Below are positions 14,213-22,392 of a DNA stretch of 23,361 nucleotides, piece by piece. The DNA lies in NCBI GenBank assembly GCA_048421225.1, contig DBFNRV010000058.1, positions 1 through 23,361 on the forward strand, in the 5' to 3' direction. Numbering within the stretch: position 1 is the stretch's first letter; each line of letters opens with the position of its first letter. Made by a program: the position numbers and the translations under genes. The stretch comes from UMGS946 sp048421225 (GTDB lineage Bacteria; Bacillota; Clostridia; Christensenellales; CAG-138). Under the pieces are notes generated by a model that did not search any database, was not told the DNA's origin, and worked only from the letters and a program-made list of their open reading frames with translations.

Positions 14213-14476
14213 TTACTTGGCCTTCTCTATTACTTCGACCAGGCGCCAGCGCTTGTCTTTGGACAGCGGGCGGGTCTCCATGATCCTGACGGTGTCGCCG
14301 ATTCCGCACTGGTTCTGCTCGTCATGCGCCTTGAACTTGTGGGTGCGGTTTACCATCTTTCCATAGAGCGGGTGGCGGACCTTGGTCTTTATGGCTACGA
14401 CGATGGTTTTATCCATCTTATCGCTTACTACAACGCCCGTGCGGGTCTTGCGAAAGCCTCTTTGTTCCAGTTCCAT
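14213..14476 (-). CDS. rpsQ: 30S ribosomal protein S17 (uS17)
   Basis: Primary 16S rRNA-binding OB-fold protein. It is 87 residues: GFRKTRTGVVVSDKMDKTIV near the start, HPLYGKMVNRTHKFKAHDE in the middle and GDTVRIMETRPLSKDKRWRL near the end, all diagnostic. GGAGG lies close upstream of ATG. Confidence 0.98.
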   Translation of the reverse strand: MELEQRGFRKTRTGVVVSDKMDKTIVVAIKTKVRHPLYGKMVNRTHKFKAHDEQNQCGIGDTVRIMETRPLSKDKRWRLVEVIEKAK

Positions 14477-14498
14477 CGGTTTTCCTCCTTTTCGCCTA

Positions 14499-14702
14499 TC
14501 ACTCGTTAGCGGCCCTTAGTTCGCGCTCGCACAGGAGCGTCTTAACGCGGGCAATGTCCTTTTTGCATTCGCCGATCTGCTTTGGGTTTTTAAGCTGACC
14601 GGTCGCTAGCTGGAAACGAAGGTTAAACAGCTCTTCCTTAAGCTCCTTTTCCTTCTCGATAAGCGCTTGGGTAGTCATCTCTCTCAACTCTTTAGCCTTC
14701 AT
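14499..14702 (-). CDS. rpmC: 50S ribosomal protein L29 (uL29)
   Basis: Small helical hairpin protein at the tunnel exit, a docking site for trigger factor and SRP. From ATG at 14702 it is 67 residues: MKAKELREMTTQALIEKEKE, then LFNLRFQLATGQLKN and a C-terminal DIARVKTLLCERE. A GTG four codons upstream is possible, but the ATG fits the family and has AGGTGG 8 bases before it. The start overlaps rplP by 11 bases. Confidence 0.97.
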   Translation of the reverse strand: MKAKELREMTTQALIEKEKELKEELFNLRFQLATGQLKNPKQIGECKKDIARVKTLLCERELRAANE

Positions 14703-15132
14703 CGCTCTCACCACCTGCTTCTACAGTTTCCTTCTTTATGACCTTGCACTTGAGCGGCAGCTTGTGCATGGCAAGCCTCAGCGCCTCGCGTGCGGTGGCT
14801 TCGTCCACTCCCGCGATTTCAAACATAACCCTTCCGGGCTTTACTACGGCCACCCAGTATTCGGGCGAACCCTTTCCGCTTCCCATTCGTGTTTCCGCCG
14901 GCTTTTCCGTAACGGGCTTATCGGGGAATATCTTTATCCAAACCTGGCCGCCGCGCTTTATATAACGCGTCATGGCGATACGCGCCGCCTCGATCTGGTT
15001 GCTAGTAACCCATGCAGGTTCTTCCGCAACAAGGCCGTATTCGCCGTAGGTGATGAAGTTGCCGCGGTGCGCGGTACCCTTCATGCGGCCGCGATGTACC
15101 CTCCTGCGCTTCACTCTCTTGGGCATCAACAT
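14692..15132 (-). CDS. rplP: 50S ribosomal protein L16 (uL16)
   Basis: Organises the A-site region and the binding site of the tRNA elbow. From ATG at 15132 it is 146 residues: MLMPKRVKRRRVHRGRMKG, then GEYGLVAEEPAWVTSNQIEA, then KIFPDKPVTEKPAETRMGSG and GSPEYWVAVVKPGRVMFE. AGGAGG is 9 bases before this ATG. A longer frame extends 18 codons into rpsC and is rejected. It ends in an acidic GESDEG tail that overlaps rpmC. Confidence 0.97.
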   Translation of the reverse strand: MLMPKRVKRRRVHRGRMKGTAHRGNFITYGEYGLVAEEPAWVTSNQIEAARIAMTRYIKRGGQVWIKIFPDKPVTEKPAETRMGSGKGSPEYWVAVVKPGRVMFEIAGVDEATAREALRLAMHKLPLKCKVIKKETVEAGGESDEG

Positions 15133-15134
15133 GA

Positions 15135-15785
15135 TTATCTGCCTCCTTCTGAACGGCGAGAGAGCACCTCGCCCTTGTATATCCAAACCTTAACGCCTAT
15201 GCGGCCATAGGTTGTGGCTGCCTCGGCAAATCCGTATTCAATGTCGGCGCGCATCGTCTGCAGCGGGATGGAACCGTCGCGGTACTTGTCGTCGCGCGCT
15301 ATTTCAGCGCCGCCCAGGCGTCCCGAGCACTTGATCTTTATGCCCTTGGCTCCGGCCTTCATGGCCCTCGCCATCGACTGCTTCATAGCGCGGCGGTAGG
15401 AAATACGCTTTTCAAGCTGGGCCGCCACGTTTTCGGCAACGAGCTGCGCGCTTGCGTCGGGGTTTCTGACCTCAATGATGTTTACGCCTACAGGGCGGTT
15501 CGCGATCTTTGTTACCTGCGCCTTTATATTTTCAATTCCGGCGCCGCCCTTGCCTATCAGCATGCCGGGCCTTGCCGTGTGTATGCTTACGTTTACCTTG
15601 TTCGCCGCGCGCTCAATGGATATCTTGGAAATTCCCGCTTCATAATAGGTCTTTTTCAGGAAATCCCTTATAGCTTTATCCTCTAGCAGGTAATCCGCAA
15701 AATCCTTCTTGGAGGCATACCAACGGGTATTCCAGTCCCTGATAACTCCTACGCGGAAACCATTCGGATTAACTTTCTGTCCCAT
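15135..15785 (-). CDS. rpsC: 30S ribosomal protein S3 (uS3)
   Basis: Lines the mRNA entry channel and contributes to helicase activity. It is 216 residues. MGQKVNPNGFRVGVIRDWNT at the start, a KH domain with GMLIGKGGAGIENI (GKGG at 78-81), and the C-terminal GAKGIKIKCSGRLGGAEIAR are diagnostic. Ends 2 bases before the rplP start codon. Confidence 0.98.
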   Translation of the reverse strand: MGQKVNPNGFRVGVIRDWNTRWYASKKDFADYLLEDKAIRDFLKKTYYEAGISKISIERAANKVNVSIHTARPGMLIGKGGAGIENIKAQVTKIANRPVGVNIIEVRNPDASAQLVAENVAAQLEKRISYRRAMKQSMARAMKAGAKGIKIKCSGRLGGAEIARDDKYRDGSIPLQTMRADIEYGFAEAATTYGRIGVKVWIYKGEVLSRRSEGGR

Positions 15786-15796
15786 AGTTTACCTCC

Positions 15797-16183
15797 TCAT
15801 TTATACTGGTCCAGGATTATGGTTATATGGCTTGTGCGCTTTCTGATCCTGGTGGCGCGTCCCCTTGCACGCGGCATGAAGCGCCTGTAGGTCGGGCCCT
15901 GGTTCGCGTAAACCTCGCTTACATAGAGTTCGTCGGGGTTAAGGCCCACATTGTTCTCCGCATTGGCCATGGCAGAGCGCAGGAGCTTAAGCACCGGCTC
16001 TGAGGCGGCCTTTGGCGTGTGCATCAATATAGCTTCGGCGTCCGCAACGCGCTTGCCCCTTATAAGGTCTATCACGACCTTTACCTTGCGCGATGAAATC
16101 CTTATATAACGCGCGATTGCGCGCGGCCTTCTGTCGGCGTTCTCGCGGCGGACTACCGCTTTTTCTCTCATTCTGGTTGCCAT
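15797..16183 (-). CDS. rplV: 50S ribosomal protein L22 (uL22)
   Basis: Has a beta-hairpin that lines the exit tunnel; changes there can affect macrolides. It is 128 residues, with an N-terminal basic extension of about 20, the core ARYIRISSRKVKVVIDLIRG, AMANAENNVGLNPDELYV and the hairpin-end GPTYRRFMPRARGRATRIRK. No deletion or duplication is evident in the hairpin. AGGAGG precedes the start. Confidence 0.98.
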   Translation of the reverse strand: MATRMREKAVVRRENADRRPRAIARYIRISSRKVKVVIDLIRGKRVADAEAILMHTPKAASEPVLKLLRSAMANAENNVGLNPDELYVSEVYANQGPTYRRFMPRARGRATRIRKRTSHITIILDQYK

Positions 16184-16202
16184 TATGCTTTCCTCCTTTA
16201 GC

Positions 16203-16484
16203 TTACCTGCCGCCCGAGGATTTTTCCGATCCCCTGTGGCCGCGGAAGGTACGGGTGGGCGCGAATTCGCCCAGCTTATGGCCGACCATCTCCTCGGTGA
16301 TGTATACCGGCACGTGCTTCCTGCCGTCGTGGACGGCTATCGTATGCCCCACCATATCCGGGAATATGGTTGATGCGCGGGACCAGGTCTTTAATACGGT
16401 CTTCTTGCCGGATGCGTTCATATCCATGACGCGCTTCAAGAGACGCTCCTCAACAAACGGTCCCTTTTTGATTGACCTGCTCAT
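16203..16484 (-). CDS. rpsS: 30S ribosomal protein S19 (uS19)
   Basis: Head protein that contacts S13 and the A-site. It is 93 residues: MSRSIKKGPFVEERLLKRV, then KTWSRASTIFPDMVGHTIAV, then GRKHVPVYITEEMVGHKLGE and FAPTRTFRGH. Typical length and position between rplB and rplV. Confidence 0.98.
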   Translation of the reverse strand: MSRSIKKGPFVEERLLKRVMDMNASGKKTVLKTWSRASTIFPDMVGHTIAVHDGRKHVPVYITEEMVGHKLGEFAPTRTFRGHRGSEKSSGGR

Positions 16485-16503
16485 TATTTATCTCCTTTCG
16501 CTA

Positions 16504-17337
<834 letters not shown>

Positions 17338-17347
17338 TGTTGCCTCC

Positions 17348-17641
17348 CTAGTCTGCCATGCTGTCGAAGAACTCAATGCCTTTTGAATCCTTCTTGAGCG
17401 TGACGTATGCCTTCTTTAGGTTCGGGCGGCGGCCTTGGGTGCGGCCCTGCCTCCTCATCTTGCCCAGGGTGTTTACAGTGTTTACCCTGTCAACCTTAAC
17501 ACCGAATATGGTTTCGACGGCCTGCTTGACCTGCGTTCTCGTGGCGTTCTTGGCGACGATGAACACATAGGTCTTTTTTTCGATATAGTCATAGGACTTC
17601 TCGGTGAGCACAGGCTTGATGATGATGTCGTAGTGGTTCAT
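17348..17641 (-). CDS. rplW: 50S ribosomal protein L23 (uL23)
   Basis: Tunnel-exit protein that docks trigger factor. It is 97 residues: HYDIIIKPVLTEKSYDYIEK, then KNATRTQVKQAVETIFGVKV and LGKMRRQGRTQGRRPNLKKA. Two starts are possible: ATG at 17641 (10 bases after GGAGG, sharing one base with the rplD stop as TGATG) or TTG at 17644 (7 bases after it). The ATG gives the family-typical N-terminus. Confidence 0.97.
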   Translation of the reverse strand: MNHYDIIIKPVLTEKSYDYIEKKTYVFIVAKNATRTQVKQAVETIFGVKVDRVNTVNTLGKMRRQGRTQGRRPNLKKAYVTLKKDSKGIEFFDSMAD

Positions 17642-18261
17642 CAATTATATACCTCCTCGACCATTTTGAGCGAATCAGCAGTGAGGATCAGCGTCCTGTG
17701 CTTCAATATATCATAGGGGTTAAGCGTGCCGACAATCGTGGTCTTTATGCCAGGTATGTTGCGGGCCGCCCGCTCAACCGTTTCATCCTTGCCGCTGAGA
17801 ACTATAAGGGCGTTTTTCACGTCGACGTTCTTTAGCACCTGAACCATTTCCTTGGTCTTGGGCGCCTCTATGCCCAGATTGTCGAATATCACTATCGACT
17901 CTTCCATCGCCTTATCCGACAGCGCGCTCTTCATGGCAAGGCGCTTTGCCTTTTTATTCATTGAAAGTCTGTAGTCGCGGGGTTTCGGCGCAAATACCAC
18001 GCCGCCATGTCTCCACTGGGGCGAACGGGTTGAACCCTGGCGCGCGTTGCCCGTGCCCTTTTGCCTCCAGGGCTTGATGCCGCCGCCGCTGACCTCCGAC
18101 CGCGTGAGGGCGCTCTGCGTTCCCTGGCGCTGGTTGGCCAGATACGCCTTTACATAGGCGTGGAGCACTGCCGCGTTTGGCTCGACGCCAAACACGCTTT
18201 CGCTAAGCTCAACTTCGCCTACGTTGTGTCCCTTTATGTTTTTTATAGAAACTTTAAGCAT
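17641..18261 (-). CDS. rplD: 50S ribosomal protein L4 (uL4)
   Basis: Extends a loop into the exit tunnel; in E. coli it represses the S10 operon. It is 206 residues. The loop region is recognisable: GTQSALTRSEVSGGGIKPWR, then QKGTGNARQGSTRSPQWRHG and GGVVFAPKPRDY. The C-terminus VGTLNPYDILKHRTLILTAD is typical. It lies between rplC and rplW. Confidence 0.98.
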   Translation of the reverse strand: MLKVSIKNIKGHNVGEVELSESVFGVEPNAAVLHAYVKAYLANQRQGTQSALTRSEVSGGGIKPWRQKGTGNARQGSTRSPQWRHGGVVFAPKPRDYRLSMNKKAKRLAMKSALSDKAMEESIVIFDNLGIEAPKTKEMVQVLKNVDVKNALIVLSGKDETVERAARNIPGIKTTIVGTLNPYDILKHRTLILTADSLKMVEEVYN

Positions 18262-18286
18262 TATAGCTTCCTCCTTCCTTTCAGGC

Positions 18287-18913
18287 CTACTTCACGGTGC
18301 TCTTTATGATGCAAAGGCTGCCCTTTGCCCCTGGTACCGCGCCCTTCACAAGGAGAAGGTTGCGTTCCTTGTCAACGCGGACAACTTCGAGATTCTGTAT
18401 TGTTACGCGTACATTTCCCATATGCCCCGGAAGGTTCTTATGCTTGAACACCTCGCCAGGATAGGAGCATGCGCCCATTGAGCCGACCCTGCGGTGATAG
18501 CGCGAGCCGTGCGTCATGCGGCCCCTGGCCTGGTTATGGCGCTTGATTACGCCCTGAAATCCCTTGCCCTTGCTCTTTCCGGTTACGTCTACGCGGTCGC
18601 CCTCGTCAAATTTATCGGCTGTTATAACCTGTCCTACCTCATAGCCGGCGCAGTCGTCCAGCTTGAATTCCCTGAGATAGCGGTGCGGGGCGACGCCGGC
18701 CTTGCCAAGGTGCCCTAGCTGCGGCTTTGTAAGCAGCTTTTCACGAACAGGGGCAAAGCCAACCTGTACGGACTCGTAGCCGTCGTGCTCCGCGGTCTTT
18801 ACCTGTACCACGGGGCAGGGGCCGGCCTGTATGACGGTGATGGGAACCATCGTGCCGTCCTTTGCGAACATCTGGGTCATTCCCAATTTCTTGCCTAATA
18901 TTGCCTTTTTCAT
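18287..18913 (-). CDS. rplC: 50S ribosomal protein L3 (uL3)
   Basis: Early assembly protein with a loop reaching the peptidyl transferase centre. From ATG at 18913 it is 208 residues: MKKAILGKKLGMTQMF at the start, DVTGKSKGKGFQGVIKRHN near the middle, and GRMTHGSRYHRRVGSMGACS, which includes the loop tip. GGGAGG precedes this ATG by 10 bases; the longer frame overlaps rpsJ and is not used. Confidence 0.98.
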   Translation of the reverse strand: MKKAILGKKLGMTQMFAKDGTMVPITVIQAGPCPVVQVKTAEHDGYESVQVGFAPVREKLLTKPQLGHLGKAGVAPHRYLREFKLDDCAGYEVGQVITADKFDEGDRVDVTGKSKGKGFQGVIKRHNQARGRMTHGSRYHRRVGSMGACSYPGEVFKHKNLPGHMGNVRVTIQNLEVVRVDKERNLLLVKGAVPGAKGSLCIIKSTVK

Positions 18914-18932
18914 CTTTCTCTTACCTCCCAGA

Positions 18933-19241
18933 TTACAGCTTGATCTCGATGTCAACGCCTGCGGGGAGGTCCAGCTTCATCAGCGCGTCCACGGTCTTTG
19001 CCGAGGGCTGAAGAATGTCGATAAGCCTCTTGTGCGTACGCATCTCGAACTGTTCGCGGGAATCCTTGTACTTATGCGGGGAGCGCAGAATGGTTACTAT
19101 TTCCTTTTCCGTGGGCAGCGGGATCGGCCCCGAAACCCTTGCGCCCGTCCTCTTGGCGGTGTCCACTATCTTGTCGGCGCTCTGGTCGATCAAGTTGTGT
19201 TCATAGCCCTTCAGTTTAATCCTGATCCTCTGGTTTGCCAT
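18933..19241 (-). CDS. rpsJ: 30S ribosomal protein S10 (uS10)
   Basis: Head protein of the 30S subunit and, as NusE, part of transcription antitermination complexes. From ATG at 19241 it is 102 residues: MANQRIRIKLKGYEHNLIDQ, then ARVSGPIPLPTEKEIVTILR, KYKDSREQFEMRTHKRL and VDIEIKL at the end. The Shine-Dalgarno GGAGG is 11 bases away. It is the first gene of the S10 operon, preceded by a long structured leader. Confidence 0.98.
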   Translation of the reverse strand: MANQRIRIKLKGYEHNLIDQSADKIVDTAKRTGARVSGPIPLPTEKEIVTILRSPHKYKDSREQFEMRTHKRLIDILQPSAKTVDALMKLDLPAGVDIEIKL

Positions 19242-19455
19242 ATTATTTAAGTCCTCCTTTAAAATTGGGGCGTACACGCACCCTGGCGTTCATTTCTAAA
19301 AAACCAAGGCGGGCGCATGGCCCGTTGCCCGATCAATGTGGGCGTAACGGCACTATATCCGTGCCGCGGCCCGGCGTGAACTATCCGGATGGCAGCCGGT
19401 AACCTCTCGCCGGGAGCGGTGCGCCGCAGAAACACTGCGTTTTCACGCGCACAGC
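19242..19455 (-). promoter_or_regulatory. Structured 5' leader of the S10 operon
   Basis: About 210 nt from the predicted start to rpsJ, with no open frame of interest. Small hairpins on the minus strand include CGCAG/CTGCG with a 5-base loop (19439-19425), CCGG/CCGG (19399-19385) and CGGCAC/GTGCCG with a 7-base loop (19366-19348), followed by the attenuator-like hairpin. It does not resemble the E. coli L4-responsive leader by eye. A leader of this length before the largest ribosomal operon suggests regulation by a ribosomal protein or by transcription attenuation. Confidence 0.5.
19298..19327 (-). terminator. Candidate attenuator in the S10 operon leader
   Basis: On the minus strand CGGGC (19324-19320) and GCCCG (19314-19310) form a 5-bp stem around CATGC, extended after a 2-base bulge by CAA/TTG pairs, then G and six T (19303-19298). 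It lies about 57 bases before the rpsJ start codon. A second CGGGC (19331-19327), just upstream, could compete for the same 3' arm or pair with GCCC at 19343-19340. The shape is that of an intrinsic terminator within a leader, but the stem is modest. Confidence 0.42.
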
Positions 19456-19461
19456 ATGACT

Positions 19462-19490
19462 ATAATAAAGGCAATCGTTTGTTAATGCAA
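19462..19490 (-). promoter_or_regulatory. Promoter of the S10-spc operon
   Basis: On the minus strand TTGCAT (19490-19485), 17 bases, then TATTAT (19467-19462). The -10 is one base off consensus and the -35 is weak, but an A/T-rich block with A- and T-tracts extends upstream from about 19491 to 19535 and could be an UP element, common before ribosomal genes. Transcription would begin near 19455. Confidence 0.65.
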
Positions 19491-19600
19491 GAGTAAATTT
19501 TAAAATATCCGAAGTTTTTTAAAATATATTTTATGTTTGGCCAATTCTATGCGAAAAAAACTCCATGATCTGCCAAAATCAGCGTTAAACCTTCAAACCG

Positions 19601-19618
19601 GCCGGCGTTAAAGCCGGC
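19601..19618 (-). other. Hairpin directly after the transporter ATPase gene
   Basis: GCCGGC, a 6-base loop, GCCGGC, directly after the ATPase stop codon. A clean T-run does not follow; a run of seven T lies 40 bases further on (19559-19553). It may be a weak terminator or 3'-end stabiliser that separates the transporter genes from the S10 promoter. Confidence 0.4.
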
Positions 19619-20209
19619 TCAACCCCTATTGAGATCGATGATCTCCATCGGCCATCCGCTGGGACATAAAAGGCGGGCGTCATCCATATCGTGCGTTGCA
19701 ATCACCGTAAGGGGGAACATGCCCCTCACTGTTTCACACACCCTTTCCCTCAGCGCGGCGTCGAGCCCTTTGAACGGTTCGTCCAGTATCAGCGCCCCTC
19801 CCCCGTAGTGCATGGCGCGCGCCAGCGCCACGCGCCGCTTCATGCCGCCGGAAAGCTCGTCCGGATACGCGCCGAAGAAGCCTGAAAGCCCTACCGCCTC
19901 CAGCAGCCGGAGAGCCTCCCCCGCTTCGCCTTCGCGCGCTATGGTAACATTCTCCTCGGCGGTCAGCCAGGGGAGCAGCCTGTCCTCTTGAAATACGATA
20001 GCCTTTTTGAGCGCCATAAAGCCCGGGTCAACGCCTCCTGATACGGGGCTGAGCAGTCCCGCCAGCACCCTTAGCAGCGTGCTTTTGCCCGCTCCCGACC
20101 TGCCGGATACCGCCGTCACCCCCCGTTTAGGCAGCCTGGCGTTAAGCCCGCTAACGGGCAAAAGCGCACCGTATCCCGCAGTAAGGCCGCTGATCTTATA
20201 AAACTCCAT
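19619..20209 (-). CDS. ABC transporter ATP-binding protein, nitrate/sulfonate/taurine class
   Basis: Powers import by the neighbouring permease. It is 196 residues, shorter than the usual 240-260. Walker A GRSGAGKST is at 36-44, the Q-loop Gln at 74 (FQED), the signature LSGGM at 119-123, Walker B ending ILDEP with D143 and E144, and the switch His at 173. The missing length is at the C-terminus and in short loops; no catalytic motif is lost. GAGGAG lies 5 bases before ATG. Similar to SsuB/TauB-type proteins, but the substrate cannot be deduced. Confidence 0.92.
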   Translation of the reverse strand: MEFYKISGLTAGYGALLPVSGLNARLPKRGVTAVSGRSGAGKSTLLRVLAGLLSPVSGGVDPGFMALKKAIVFQEDRLLPWLTAEENVTIAREGEAGEALRLLEAVGLSGFFGAYPDELSGGMKRRVALARAMHYGGGALILDEPFKGLDAALRERVCETVRGMFPLTVIATHDMDDARLLCPSGWPMEIIDLNRG

Positions 20210-20336
20210 AGCATCTCCTCATAGCCGCAATGCGCTAAGCCTTTAACGCGCCCGCTTTCCCGTGGCGGCTTTACCAACCTTCGATTCACAGGGCTTGGCC
20301 GCGCAAAAAAAACGCGTAGTGCGGCGGCGCCGTCAA

Positions 20337-21110
20337 TCATTGCCGCAGCGCGGTATCGCCGCCGGCCCGGGGCCGGTTTCGAATCGAAAGCGCGATCAGC
20401 TTTTTTACGCCGCGCTCCAAAAGCATGGAAAGAGCGATTATTACCGCGGTCCACGCGAACAGCTCCGGCGTCTCCAGGTAGAGCTTGCTTTCGTAAAGCC
20501 CCCTGCCTATCGAAAGCGCGGGGGAAGCCAGCACCTCGGCGGTAACGCCCGCCTTCCACGCAAGGCCGAGCGCCGTGGTCGCCGCCGCCGCAAATTGGGG
20601 ACGTATCGAGGGGGCGTATATATATTTAATGGTCTTTTTGCGCGAAAACCCGTATGCCCTCGCCATCTCCAAAAGCATCGGGTCCGTGGCGCGCGCGCCC
20701 TCGCGCACGTTTGCCCAGGCTATGGGCACCACTATCAGGAATGCGATGAACACGGGAACCATGCCGGTTGTCAGCCAGAGCAGCACTAGTATGATAAAAG
20801 AGCTCAGCGGCGTGGCCTTTATCACGCCAAGCAGCGGCGCAAGCGCGCGGTCGAGCCATAAAACGCCCGCCGTAAGCGCGCCCAGCGCGGCACCAGTAAG
20901 CATTCCCAATATATAGCCCGCTGATATGCGCGCAAGCGTCATTGCCGCGCTCGCCCAGAACTGGCCGGAAACGAGCAGCGAAAACAGGCTTTTCGCCGTG
21001 GCCGCCGGTCCCGGCAGCAAAAGGTCGCTGCCGGTTATCAGGGCGGCGACCTCCCACAGGCACAGCCATATCAGCGCGGTTAGCGCAATTCTAGCGGCTT
21101 TTTTCAGCAT
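20337..21110 (-). CDS. ABC transporter permease, SsuC/TauC-like
   Basis: Membrane component of the importer, 257 residues. Hydrophobic segments are near 8-28, 63-85, 104-132, 174-190 and 215-232. The cytoplasmic EAA loop lies at about 148-170 (EMARAYGFSRKKTIKYIYAP), which docks on the ATPase. Start ATG follows GGGGGA. A 127-bp gap separates it from the ATPase gene and a 146-bp gap from the binding protein, both longer than usual inside such an operon. Confidence 0.92.
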   Translation of the reverse strand: MLKKAARIALTALIWLCLWEVAALITGSDLLLPGPAATAKSLFSLLVSGQFWASAAMTLARISAGYILGMLTGAALGALTAGVLWLDRALAPLLGVIKATPLSSFIILVLLWLTTGMVPVFIAFLIVVPIAWANVREGARATDPMLLEMARAYGFSRKKTIKYIYAPSIRPQFAAAATTALGLAWKAGVTAEVLASPALSIGRGLYESKLYLETPELFAWTAVIIALSMLLERGVKKLIALSIRNRPRAGGDTALRQ

Positions 21111-21256
21111 ATTCCCCCATAAATATTACGCGCTTCCGGTCCTCTTTGAAAGCGGGCCCCAGCATCCCCACGGAAAGGCCGTCCTTTTTTAGACGCTTCA
21201 CCAGTGTCCACGCGCCGGCCGGCCGCAGGCCCAATTATAAACTTTATCAGGCATAA

Positions 21257-22198
21257 TCAAGGCACATAATAGAAATCGCTTGGCGGCATAGCCCCGCCGA
21301 TGCTCTTTGGCTCCATCTGAAACAGGATTTCAAGCATCCCGCGTGCGGAATCGCGCATTTCATCGCCCGTGTAGCAAACGATATTGCAGTTGGGTATCGC
21401 CCTTTCGGCGGCGGCCTCGTTTGCCATTATACCATGCCTGGCAATAATTTCAGAGGCTTCCGCGGGATTTGCGTTCACCTTTTCAACGGAACTGCCGTAA
21501 TCCTTTAAAAACCTGTTCACATCCCCCTTATGCTTTTCCATAAATTCCTTGCGCACTATTATGCAGCCCTGAACCAGTTCGGTTTCGCAGATTTCGTTCC
21601 ACAGCTCGGTTATGTTAAGCGCAACGCGTACGTCCGCGTTGCTCATAAGCGTAGCCGTGACATTCGGTTCCGGAAGCATCCCCGCCGACACCCTGCCCGA
21701 TGCGAGCAGCGCCGAAAGCTCGGCATGATCCTGGTAGTATTCAACCGTTACATCGTCCGACAGCCCGTTTTTTTCAAGCAGGTAATCCAGTATGTACTGC
21801 GGCGTGGCCGCCTGCCCCGTCGCGTAAAGCGTGCCGCCCCTGAGGTCCTCAAGCGAGTTTATGGTATTCCCATTTTCAAGCACATACAGCACGCCCAGCG
21901 TGTTTACCGCTATAATCCGCACGTCGCCGTCGAGCCGGTTATACAGCGCCGACGCCATGTTAATGGGAACAGCCGCGATATCCACGTTTCCCGACGCTAC
22001 AAGGCCGCTGATATCGTCCGGCATATTGGTTAGGTCTATACTGTATTTCCCTTCGCCCTGGCCTTCCATCAGATATGCCATACCCATCCCCGTCGGGCCC
22101 TTGAGGGCTATCACGCTTATTTCCGCCTTGGGCGCGCATCCGGCCAGCGCAAGCATGCACACCGCCGCGGCCAGAATAATTGATACTATCCTCTTCAC
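21257..22198 (-). CDS. ABC transporter substrate-binding lipoprotein, substrate unknown
   Basis: Periplasmic-type binding protein anchored by lipid. From a GTG at 22198 it is 313 residues; GGGAGGAG lies 7 bases upstream, whereas the in-frame ATG at 22225 is before that site. A signal peptide (VKRIVSIILAAAVCMLALAGC) ends in the lipobox LAGC. The mature part has the two-lobe fold of the NMT1/SsuA-like family: VIALKGPTGMGMAYLM, GNVDIAAVPINMASALYNR, GGTLYATGQAATPQYILDY, then GMLPEPNVTATL. These patterns fit nitrate, sulfonate, taurine or pyrimidine-precursor binders, with no residue pattern that decides. Confidence 0.9.
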   Translation of the reverse strand: MKRIVSIILAAAVCMLALAGCAPKAEISVIALKGPTGMGMAYLMEGQGEGKYSIDLTNMPDDISGLVASGNVDIAAVPINMASALYNRLDGDVRIIAVNTLGVLYVLENGNTINSLEDLRGGTLYATGQAATPQYILDYLLEKNGLSDDVTVEYYQDHAELSALLASGRVSAGMLPEPNVTATLMSNADVRVALNITELWNEICETELVQGCIIVRKEFMEKHKGDVNRFLKDYGSSVEKVNANPAEASEIIARHGIMANEAAAERAIPNCNIVCYTGDEMRDSARGMLEILFQMEPKSIGGAMPPSDFYYVP

Positions 22199-22392
22199 TG
22201 AAACTCTCCTCCCATGTTTATGCATATATGTATTATGCTCCTAATCGCCAAAAAGATAAATACCGCGATCCGCCAATTTGCGTATTATGTTCAGCGCCGT
22301 CCCAATCGAATTTAAAACATGGGCCGTCCTCCTCTTTGCGGCGTTCATCCCGCCTGACCTGCGTTTTAAGCTATGCCGCGCCGCTGTGCCGG
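22199..22392. other. Upstream region of the transporter operon, no gene seen
   Basis: Contains the ribosome binding site and probable promoter of the binding-protein gene. One possible pair on the minus strand is TTGGCG, 17 bases, TATATG just before 22215; another -10-like CATAAT lies close by. No riboswitch family is recognisable. Bases about 22355-22392 are a degenerate partial copy of the end of the tandem repeat unit that follows. Confidence 0.45.

Noticed and set aside
20116..20342. Minus-strand frame starting in an ATGA overlap with the permease stop
   Set aside because: It runs out of frame into the ATPase gene, is rich in Arg and Pro, and matches no known family; the overlap is probably chance.
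22199..22392. Riboswitch (TPP, cobalamin or SAM) before the transporter operon
   Set aside because: None of the core consensus sequences of these families can be found on the minus strand.
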